A stretch of 64,000 nucleotides of DNA. Source: Sorex araneus (taxonomy: Eukaryota > Chordata > Mammalia > Eulipotyphla > Soricidae). Every line of letters starts with the position of its first letter. Position 1 is the stretch's first letter. The stretch covers positions 106,783,052-106,847,051 of the forward strand of contig NC_073313.1 in the NCBI RefSeq assembly GCF_027595985.1, in the 5' to 3' direction. Below the pieces are notes generated by a model that had not been told where the DNA came from, ran no database searches, and saw only the letters and a program-made list of their open reading frames with translations. Positions 55,932 through 64,000 of the stretch are shown in pieces. The position numbers and the translations under genes are program-made.

Positions 55932-57530
55932 ATTACAGATTTTAGTTTTCAATATGGAAGCTACTAGAGCTCTGTATGCTCTCTTGGATGGGCATGCTTA
56001 GGTTATCAATAAATTAACACTAGTTATTTACTTGTTCAAATTAAAATTGAAACACAGCTTCAATAGAGCTCAAACTATTATTATTCCTTCCTTAAAATTA
56101 TGCACCTAAGAACAGAATAAAGGAAGCCCTCACTTATAAAACATATTAACTGGAGCAACTACATCTTCGTATAAAATATATTACATAAAAGTTGCATAAT
56201 ATATATGTAATACAAAAAGTAGCTAGATATTTGACAAGGGAGAAACAGTAGAAGACTTTGAGAATTCTTGTCTTTATATAATCATCAAACAAAAAACTAA
56301 AGTATGGAAAATATCTTACTGAACACTATGAAATAGTGAACTAGGAATATATATATATGAAAATGGGTAAACTGTAATTTTTGCTTTTTTGCAAGAGTGC
56401 ATTTCCCAAAATGCAACCAAGTTAGTAGCAGAAATTATTTAAAGCCTCCCAAGTTTAAAGTGTTGAAAGCCTTAATTGCCTTTCAAAATTTGGAGCCAAC
56501 ACAACAGCTATAAATTTAGGGAGAAATGTAGTGGAAGGTAATGTAGTGGAAGGTAATGTGCTACATTGGGAGCTCAGTTTCAAAATCTACTTGTAAAATC
56601 TTTCCAAATTCTTGGCTGTATATTAATCTTGGCATGTATGAATGAAATCCCAGGGAGACAAATCAATTAGAGTGAACTAAAATTATTGACTAGAGATTTT
56701 AGTTACTGCATGACACACTGAAGATGTTGAAAGTTGAGTTGGTTCTGTAATAATAAACATTCATTCTTCAGGAGGATGTAACAGTCTCCAGAGTTGTTAT
56801 AGTGTACAATTTAAAATGTTCTGTAACCTATAAAAATTTTTAGTTATGCAAAGAAAATAGAAAATTTGACTTATACTTAAGATTAAATCAGTCAGTAGAA
56901 AATGCACATTGGATTATATATAGTATAGTAAGCAGAAAATACTTTTGAGAAAAATTTATAAATATATTTAAGGACTGAAGAATTTACAGATTGGAAATGT
57001 GAGCAGAGAAACAACTATAAATATAAACCTAACTTCAAATAAAAAAGAAATACTATAGAAATACTATAACATGGAAATTTTTTTAATGAAATGAAAAATT
57101 CACTAGATAGGTTTTGAAGACAACAGAAAAATCACCGAGCTTGAATGGTCAATAAATAAAATACATTACTCTGAGAAAACAGGAAAAATTATTGGATACA
57201 AATAAATTTTCTCAGAGATCTATGGGACAGTATGTTTCTGTCCAGCATTGGCTCCTGGAACACTGGCCATCTCGATGGAATAAAATGAACCTTAAACACT
57301 ATTTTAATCTACAAAAAGTACTAATTTATTCATGCAACTGACTCTGATCGCCAACACTGTATATGGTCTCATGAACACCGACAGGATTGATAACCTGAGC
57401 AGGTGTAGGCCCTGAGAACCACAAGGTATAACCTCAAAACAAAAATAAATATAAAACAAAACCCCTACTAACTTATTATGTATAATTGAACTAAACAAAG
57501 AAACTTGGAATAGTTAAAAATTTAGGGGAT
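55932..57530. other. AT-rich unique sequence, one weak SINE trace
   Basis: No gene seen. Around 57343-57440 (ccaacactgtatatggtctc, then aacctgagcaggtgtaggcc) is a barely recognisable plus-strand SINE body. The phrase gtagtggaaggtaat repeats at about 56530 and 56545. Confidence 0.45.
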
Positions 57531-57547
57531 AGAAATAGTATAAAAAA

Positions 57548-57700
57548 GGGGCTGGAGCAATAGCACAGTGCCTTGCACGTGGCCAACCCAGGTTCAATTC
57601 CCAGCATCCCATATGGTCCCCTGAGCACTGCCAGGAATTAATTCCTAAGTGCATGAGCCAGGAGTAACCCCTGTGTATTGTCGGGTGTCACCCAAGAAGA
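57548..57700 (+). mobile_element. SOR SINE with small head deletion
   Basis: gggctggagcaatagcacag runs straight into tgccttgcacgtggcc, missing about 15 bases between A box and B box that other copies have. The B box region (caggttcaattcc) and body are intact. Similar A-rich sequence (agaaatagtataaaa, agaaatagagtaaaa) on both sides is a likely TSD. Confidence 0.9.
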
Positions 57701-57739
57701 AAAAAAAAGAAATAGAGTAAAATAAAATAAAATCATTGG

Positions 57740-57865
57740 CACATGAGCCAGATATAATACAGAAGATAAGACGCTTGCCTTACACATGGGTAACCCAGTT
57801 TTGGTCCACAGTACCACATATGGTCACTGGAGCACTGCCAGGAACACCACTACGGTGTCCCAAAT
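57740..57865 (+). mobile_element. Old SINE
   Basis: gagccagatataatacagaa, ggtaacccagttttggtcca, accacatatggtcactggag in SINE order. Confidence 0.68.
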
Positions 57866-57927
57866 ATCTATAAATATACATATCACTAAAGGACTCTTTT
57901 TCTAAATTTAAAAAATGATCATCATGA

Positions 57928-58078
57928 AGTCAGAGCAAAAGTAGAGTGTGTAGGGCATTTTACTTGCGTGTTGCTGAGCAAGTTTCAATCCCCAGAATCC
58001 CATATGGACCATGGGAACCCGCCAAGAGTGATCTCTGATTCAAAAGTAAGCAGTGAACACTGCTGGGTGTATCCCCCT
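57928..58078 (+). mobile_element. Old SINE
   Basis: gtagggcattttacttgcgt, gagcaagtttcaatccccag, atcccatatggaccatggga in SINE order. Confidence 0.68.
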
Positions 58079-58344
58079 CCCACCGAAAATATAGCTTGTC
58101 AAAAGACATCATTCAAAAAAATAATGAACAAGTCACAGACTGAGAAAAAATTATTTTCAAAATATCTATCTGAGGTCAGGTTTATACTAAGGATATATAT
58201 AGATGTCTATAATTCAAATCTTAAAAGACACAAATGAAGGTATTTTTAAAAGAGCAAAACACCAAATATTGATGACTATATAGAACAAAATTAACTCATA
58301 ATATAAATATAAAAGAGGAAAATTATAATGTTTTATAAAGTTAA

Positions 58345-58725
58345 ATATGCACTTTAGGTGGCTACTAGTGTGGCCGCTTGATCTCATATCTCTTCATTCT
58401 CAGTAATGGAAAACAAATTATCAAATGCTTCCTTTTCAGCAGGTCCGACTTTAGGGGGGAGAAACTCCAAATAATAATAGTGAGTTTTCTTTGTTGAAAT
58501 ATTGAATGTAATCAAAGTAAAGTGAAAGTAAAGTGAAATTTATCAGTTACACAGGCGGGGTGGGACCTAGGGGGTGGGGGATGTATACTGTGATATTTGG
58601 TGGTGGAATATGTGCACTGGTGAAGGGATGGGTGTTTGAGCATTGTATAACTGGGACTTAAACCTGAAAGCATTGTAACTTTCCACATGGTGATAAAATA
58701 AAAAATAAATTTAAAAAAAAGAGTG
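58345..58725 (+). mobile_element. Composite L1-tailed element, 5'-truncated
   Basis: The module ggctactagtgtggccgctt, middle block (tcagcaggtccgactttagg, ttgaaatattgaatgtaatc) and L1-like end (ttggtggtggaatatgtgca, cacatggtgataaaata, A-tail) are present. TSD not resolved. Confidence 0.82.
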
Positions 58726-58871
58726 GAGTACTTCCTAGTATTTTCTAGATGGGTACCAAAGCAGATTACTGAGTGAGATTTCACAATGTCTACTGATAAA
58801 CAGAATGCTTGCACAGCTTCATTAATTCTCTCAGTTTACTTTTAATAATATCTGTCATTGATGATTAGTTA

Positions 58872-59108
58872 GGGGCTGGAGCGATAGCACAGCGGTTGAG
58901 TGTTTGCCTTTCATGCGGCTGACCCGAGTTCGATTCCTCCGCCCCTCTTGGAGAGCCCGGCAAGCTACTGAGAGTATTGAGCCTGTGCGGTAGAGCCTAG
59001 CAAGCTACCCTTGCATATTGGATATGCAAAAAACAGTAACAATAAGTCTCTCAATGAGAGATGTTACTAGTGCCCGCTCGAACAAATCGATGAGCAACGG
59101 GATGACAG
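58872..59108 (+). mobile_element. Long (RTE-tailed) SINE, best copy, 13-bp TSD
   Basis: Three blocks: tRNA-like head with A box tagcacagcgg (58885-58895) and B box agttcgattcc (58927-58937); RTE-leader-like block (ggagagcccggcaagctact ... gatatgcaaaaaacagtaac); RTE-3'-end-like tail (gatgttactagtgcccgctc ... gatgagcaacgggatgacag). The TSD tgatgattagtta lies at 58859-58871 and 59109-59121. It lacks an A-rich tail, unlike the short SOR SINEs, suggesting mobilisation by RTE instead of L1. Confidence 0.92.
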
Positions 59109-59720
59109 TGATGATTAGTTAAAGAAACTTTGGTACATCTACACAATAGAATACTATGCAGATTTTAGGAGAGATGAAGTCATGAAATTTGCCTATAAGT
59201 GGATAGACATGGACAGTATCATGCTATGTCAGAAAGAGAGGGACAGACATAGAAGGACTTCACTCATTTGTGGAGTATAGAATAACATCATATGAGGCTG
59301 ACACCCAAGGACAGTAGATAGAAGGGTCAGGAATATTGCTTCATAGTTGGAAGCCTGCCTCACGAGTGGGCAAGGAGAGGACAGCTGGGATAGAAAAGAG
59401 ATCACTAAGAAAATGATGGTTGGAGGAATCGGTCAGGATGTGAGATGTGTGCCAAAAGTGGATAAATGACCAAACATGATAACCTCTCAGTATCGGCATT
59501 GCAAACCATAATGCCACAAAATAGACAGAGTATGGGAATATTGTCTGCCATGGGGGCAGTGGGAGGGTGGGAAAGGTGGGGGTATACTGGGGATATTGGT
59601 GGTGGGGAATGTGCACTGGTGGGGGGATGAGTGTTTGATCATTGTGTGATTCTAACTCAGACATGAAAGCTTGTAACTATATCTCACGGTGAATCAATAA
59701 AATTTTAAAAAATAAAATAA
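59109..59720 (+). mobile_element. L1 3' end, 5'-truncated, carrying a SINE near its 5' end
   Basis: gttaaagaaactttggtaca, gtgaagtcatgaaatttgcc-type ORF2 end, then 3' UTR (gggatattggtggtggggaa) and atctcacggtgaatcaataa. The element probably begins a little before the SINE at 58872. Confidence 0.86.
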
Positions 59721-59734
59721 TAAATAAATATTCA

Positions 59735-59870
59735 CTTTAGGATCGGAGAAATAGTTTAGTGAGTAATGTGCTTGCCTTGCTTGCTGACCTGGGTTTGATC
59801 CCCAGAACACTATGTGGTCCTGCAAGCTCCACCAGGAGTGATCCCTGATCATAAAGTGTAAAAAATTATA
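59735..59870 (+). mobile_element. Old SINE
   Basis: gatcggagaaatagtttagt, gacctgggtttgatcccca, accaggagtgatccctgatc in SINE order. Confidence 0.7.
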
Positions 59871-59889
59871 AAGTCACTCGTGCGTGGGG

Positions 59890-60290
59890 GAGGGTGATGA
59901 TGTGTGTGTTGTGTTCTGTTGTCCTCGGGCTTTCGGGGACAGCTCTCTCTCGCACACGCCTCTCACATTCAGTGTTCTCAAGCTGCTGTGTATGGACCGG
60001 ATCAGGATGGCTCCTCCTTGTGCTCTGCTTCTGTGTGTGCCTCTGTGCCTTCTTCTGTCTGTCTACCTCTGCCTCTGTCTCTGTAGTCTCTCCTCTGGTC
60101 TCTTCCGACCTCTCTCTGTCTCTGCTTCTGTGTCTTCTCTCTGCTTCTGTGTCTTCTCCTGTGTCTTCTCTGCTGCATCTGTCTTGCCTCTGCCCTTCTG
60201 TGTGTCTTCTCTGCTGCTTCTGTCTTGCCTCTCTCTCCACTTCTGTCTTGCCTCTGCTCCCTCTCCCGCTTACACTTAGTTTACATAGCA
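59890..60290 (-). repeat. GA-rich (minus strand) / CT-rich low-complexity tract, possible LTR part
   Basis: From about 60035 to 60270 the plus strand is dominated by ctctgtgtcttctctgct-like phrases of irregular length, open in several frames only because of the bias. On the minus strand the left part ends in gaggacaacagaacacaaca. The tract could be the repeat-rich R/U5 part of a minus-strand ERV LTR or simply an expanded low-complexity tract. Confidence 0.5.
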
Positions 60291-61020
60291 ATTACATAGG
60301 GTGGTGACACAAAGGTGGGTTGGACATTAACAAATCAACAAGGAAGGGTAAGACCATTTCTCCAGGAGATTAACAAATCTCATCTAAGGAGATTGCACCA
60401 GATTACTAGGAGATCTGCTCAAGGGTGGGACCCAAACAAGGGTGTGTCCCTTTCTTCCTTCCTCAGCTAGTAATACATTTAGATAGTTATAGTAAATTTA
60501 CTTCTAATATTTCTAGCAATGTCATTCTGTATGAGCACAGTAAGAGATATATCAGAATTAAAGTTTGGTTCTTCCTTAGGACATTCACTATATATTCCAG
60601 ACCACAATCCTCAGACCAGGTCCTAGTCTTGTCATTACCTTTTAATCATGACAGCATTTGTCTATGACCATGTTCTCAACTTATAATTAAGTATTGTGAC
60701 GCTTTGGCCTGGCCCATTTTGATGCCAGGGTAGCTCACAGCTTGTCCTGGGTCCATTCTGTCCCTAGTTGGGACCTTGCTTTTGGGGTGCTAGGAACTAA
60801 GGGCAATTGAGTTGAGAAAGCAGATGCCCAGGAGTAAATATTATTGGAGTCAATCAGCACCCAAGTTACAAAGCATAATATTAACTGTCTTCCTGTGTCC
60901 ATACAGAAAGGCCATTGCTCTAAGGTAAACTAAGCTCCCTGCAACAAGGCTATAAGGACAAACCCAATTTTATCCTACAATAAAGCCAGGATAAGCCCTT
61001 TGGGTGGGGCTTATAAACAA
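60291..61020. repeat. Possible LTR/ERV-derived sequence, unassigned
   Basis: Higher GC and more structured than the surroundings (ggtagctcacagcttgtcct, tgaagcccacccaaaggg-type end on the minus strand). AATAAA occurs at about 60982. I cannot prove LTR borders or a TSD, and no viral gene is present. Confidence 0.28.
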
Positions 61021-61059
61021 GTGTACACTTTAACTTATAAATTCTATGTTAACAGAAAT

Positions 61060-61890
61060 TATGTTAGGCTGAGGCTTTAGCGGTGCATGCTGGACAAGGA
61101 GGCTCAGCAGATGCCTGTTGTCCAGACCCCATACCACTGCAATCAGCAGGAGGATGATGAAGTGGAGAACGAAGAGGAAAAATAGGATGACAGAGATGAA
61201 GTCAATGAAGTAGGTCGTGGGCAAGGAAGTGAACATTGAATTTGAGGCTTATGCAATCTCAAATATCGATTATTACAGGATCAAGAGGTAACTACAACAG
61301 CTGTTCCTCAAATATCCCGGGAACACTGCTGAGTTCACCAAGCTTCTCATTCAGCAGAACCATGTTGACAGCATGAATAAGAAAACAGACTTTTCAGAAG
61401 ACAGCATGGTAATGTGGACAAAGATGAGATCTTAAGTTTCATCAGTCTGTTCAACTTAACTGAAAGAAAGGAAAGAACTCACAGAAGCTCATGGAACTAA
61501 CAGGCCATGTGGGAAGTGCCACTTCTACCATCTGATCAGCAAGACATTTGTGGAAGATGGGAAGGACAATTCAAAAATAATTTGAGGGCCCAAGGCAAAG
61601 AAGAGCTCAACTTCACTAATGCAGAAGAATTTTCCTATGAGAAGGTGCTCCTGAAGTTTAGCTTCATGGTGCAGGAGAGCAGCACATGTCTGGGAGGCAG
61701 GTCGGCCTTCAATGACATGCTGTTGAAGCTCCTGGGAATGGTTATGGTGGTCCCAAAGAACAGGATGGGTGAGACCATATCCACATTGCAGAAGCACCTG
61801 ACCTAATGACAGGGCAGCAGGAGGCTGTTGGAGACCAAACACTCAGGGACTATGTCCTGACCAGCTTGTGACTTTCAGATCATGGCCCTC
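61060..61890 (+). pseudogene. Coding-like sequence with many frame breaks, unidentified
   Basis: Long runs read like protein in alternating frames: DKEAQQMPVVQTPYHCN followed by an acidic tract (DDEVENEEE) near 61090-61180; TKLLIQQNHVDSMNKKTDF near 61340; DKDEILSFISLFNLTERK near 61420; and a 99-residue open frame at 61507-61806 ending GRSAFNDMLLKLLGMVMVV ... STLQKHLT. Stops and shifts separate them. The absence of intron-like gaps suggests a processed pseudogene or old retroelement ORF. I do not recognise the family. Confidence 0.4.
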
Positions 61891-62029
61891 TACAAAAGGA
61901 GATTTGGCTCTCACTTGTGTCTGTGACACGTTTAGAAAACCTACTTTTCCATCTTGGTCAAATTATGCTTGGTTAACATATTTCAAGGATAAAAAATATA
62001 CTAATTTAAAGAAAACAATAAAAAGATCT

Positions 62030-62042
62030 ATTTTTATTGAAA
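62030..62042. repeat. TSD of 5'-inverted SINE, left copy
   Basis: atttttattgaaa, repeated at 62243-62255. Confidence 0.88.
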
Positions 62043-62242
62043 GGCAAACACCCTACCACTGTGCTATCACTCCTCAGAGAGCCCGGCAAGCTACCAAGAG
62101 TATAGAGCCCGTGCAGCAGAGCCTGGCAAGCTACCCATGTGTATTGGATATGCCAAAAGCAGTAACAATAAGTTTCTCAATGAGAGATGTTACTGGTGCC
62201 CGCTCGAACAAATCGATGAGCAACGGGATGACAGTGACAGGG
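62043..62242 (+). mobile_element. Long (RTE-tailed) SINE with inverted head
   Basis: The first 31 bases (ggcaaacaccctaccactgt then gctatcactcc) are the antisense of the SINE head. From about 62074 the element continues in sense (agagagcccggcaagctacc ... gagcaacgggatgacagtga). The roughly 40 bases between (B-box region) are missing. The whole unit lies between 13-bp TSDs, so the inversion arose during insertion, as twin priming predicts. Confidence 0.88.
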
Positions 62243-62289
62243 ATTTTTATTGAAAAATTATATTTGGCATTAGAACAAGAGTAATTAAA

Positions 62290-62960
62290 ATGTGACTATA
62301 AAAAGTGTATGTACACAAAAGAATCTCCAAATCAAGAAGCTTGCTGCAGAGATGCCTTCGGACTTTGAGCCAGGCCGAACTCACAGGAATGCCTCAGATG
62401 GGAGCAGACATTATCCGTCCACCTGCCCCCCAAGAAATTTGGCAGCCACTAACTTCCAGAACACAGTGAGAAGTCCAGGTATGCAGGTTTAGTGATGGCA
62501 AACTCCAGGCCTCAAGGGATAGGGGATGAGCTGGTCCTTCTCATTCCCATGGAACCCTGGAGGTCAAGCCCACAAACTGCCTCTGGCTGCTATTTAAGCT
62601 CCTTTACAGCCATGATTCAGAGACACAAAAAAGAATCTCCAAACTGAGCAGCACGCTGCATAGATTTTTCCAGATCCAAATTATCTAAAATTTTAGAATT
62701 CCAGGAGCACGCGGCCAATCTTGCAGCCACGCAACATCTTATGCTATTTATAACAAACAATACAAAAGAGAGTATGGAGGATATTGTCTGCCATAGAGGC
62801 AGGGGGAGAGGTGGAATGGCGGGAAGATACTGGGGACATTGGTGGGGAAAGATGTGCACTGTTGGAGAGTTGGGTGTTCGATCATTGTATGACTGAAATT
62901 CAAACATGGAAGCTTTGTAACTGTATCTCATGGTCACTCAATTTAAAATATTTTAAAAAA
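62290..62960 (+). mobile_element. Composite L1-tailed element, head duplicated
   Basis: gaatctccaaatcaagaagc then cttgctgcagagatg (about 62320) recurs as gaatctccaaactgagcagc then acgctgcatagat (about 62630), 310 bp apart. The module cacgcggccaatcttgcagc (62708) and an L1 3' end (ggacattggtggggaaagat, then atctcatggtcactcaattt) follow. Belongs with, or is related to, the other composite elements. Confidence 0.6.
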
Positions 62961-63383
62961 TCGTATGACAGTATTCATTTCAGAAAAATGGATAATTACA
63001 TTGTGCTATTTTCATACAATGAAATACAACTCATCAATTAAAAGAACAAGCTATTTTCACGAATAACATTGTTGAATATCAATCATTATACTGAGTGATA
63101 CACTTTCATGATGTTATAGAACAGGTTAAATTAATATATATTTAACAAAATAAAGCAGGGCAGTGGTTTCCTTGGACCCAGGGAGAGGGCACAAATTTAC
63201 CCAACAATTTTCTGGAGGAAACATTTTACATTTGTAATTCATATGAAAGATAAGCAAACTTTTCTTTAAATTATATAGTATTTTAGGATTTACAGAGACA
63301 TGTAGCTTTTATAGCATAGTATTTTTTGGTTTTGCTTACAGACATTTAAAAATATTTTTTAAAAACATATTTGGGATTTCCCT
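62961..63383. other. AT-rich, no feature recognised
   Basis: No coding frame or repeat supported. Confidence 0.4.
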
Positions 63384-63850
63384 CCCTTCCAGCTAGGTCC
63401 TGTCAGCCTCCATGTCCAGACTCTGCCACTGTATCAGTAGACCTAGCTCCACAACTCCTGAATTTCGGCTTGCTCTCTCACCCCGCCAGGTGAAATTAAT
63501 CTTCTGGTTTATGACTCTAAGCACTGTTTTGAACTAGAGTCAGCTTCCCCCCCTTCCAGCTAGACACACCCAGCTTCCTCACCAGACCTCTGCCATATTA
63601 ATGGGCTCATCAAAACATCTCCTAATACTCTGTTTTCCCCCTCCTCTAGATGATATTAAACTCCTGGCTGATAGCTCCCACACTTTTTTTTGAATCAGCA
63701 GTAAATTCCCATTTCTTTAATCTATGTCCTAGCAACCTTCATACCTGACCTCTACCATATCAACAAGACTACTTTCATATCTCAGACCCTCTGCTTGTTT
63801 TTCAAGTGGAAGCTTGTGTCCAAACAATAGCTCTGTGCATAAAATTCCAT
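63384..63850 (+). repeat. Degenerate tandem units of about 165 bp at the window edge
   Basis: cccttccagctag starts units at 63384 and 63551 (spacing 167); a weaker third unit begins near 63718 (tgtcctagcaacctt). Each unit contains a ctctgccat/ctctaccat phrase, a ctcctgaat/ctcctaata phrase and a gctctaag/gctcccac-type end. It may be the leader monomers of a LINE that continues past the window. Confidence 0.62.
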
Positions 63851-64000
63851 AATGCTCATATTTATGCTTCCTGTCACTGGGTGAAATCAAGTTGGGAAGG
63901 AAAAGAGAAACTGCTAGACTAATCCATCAAAGATTGCCAGGAGGGCTAACTACAAAGATTCACCCTCAGCAAAGCAGGAACACTGCAAACCCAGTAGAGG

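Noticed and set aside
58872..58940. Functional tRNA gene
   Set aside because: A and B boxes are present, but the sequence cannot form a normal anticodon arm as far as I can see and continues as a SINE with TSD.
59866..60307. Four overlapping long frames (up to 141 residues) on both strands
   Set aside because: Produced by the CT/GA-rich low-complexity tract, which contains few stop codons; no protein features.

Overview
This is mammalian nuclear DNA, most probably from a shrew (Soricidae, Sorex-like). Three things point there: many tRNA-derived SINEs with the shrew SOR-type consensus (A box, B box, then the 'calling card' around cccatatggtcccctgagca), a mammalian L1 family at every stage of decay, and a damaged RTE-clade LINE of the kind reported from the common shrew and parasitic nematodes. 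There is no bacterial-style gene content. Almost all open frames are pieces of L1 or RTE, or their antisense shadows.

Host gene content is tiny. I support one exon, at 1538-1691 on the minus strand. It has clean splice sites and encodes 51 residues of the kinase-homology domain of a retinal membrane guanylyl cyclase, best fitting GUCY2F. The rest of the window is probably the upstream intron and flank of that gene. A degraded coding-like stretch at about 61060-61890 is unidentified.

Layout: 4.1-11.3 kb is a stack of L1 fragments; 12.1-12.6 kb is a tail-to-tail SINE palindrome; 17.07-22.81 kb is a nearly full-length but dead L1 with a perfect 13-bp target-site duplication (TSD); 23.9-28.3 kb is another L1 in the opposite orientation. 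It shares a 2.24-kb, almost identical inverted segment, including an internal SINE, with the L1 at 7.8-10.1 kb. 29-39 kb holds composite L1-tailed elements, a 38-bp minisatellite and old L1 and SINE remnants. 40.2-46.0 kb is an RTE element whose 5' part is inverted and which was later hit by a 5'-truncated L1 and by a composite element, each with its own TSD. 46.9-55.4 kb contains old L1s, SINEs, an RTE-derived intermediate element and a further composite. 55.8 kb is a GGAA microsatellite. 57-63 kb holds more SINEs, L1 ends and composites, and the right edge has about 165-bp degenerate tandem units.

The most interesting thread is how the elements relate. The long SINE class here appears to be a chimera: a tRNA-like SOR head, a block matching the RTE leader (5' UTR), and a tail matching the RTE 3' end. 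The element at 52733-52952 keeps more of the RTE leader and looks like an intermediate. A second set of non-autonomous elements ends in an L1-like 3' end and looks like an L1-dependent family. At least four LINE copies and one SINE copy carry twin-priming-type 5' inversions. All alignments were made by eye; percentages are estimates and boundaries are usually good to about 5-20 bp.
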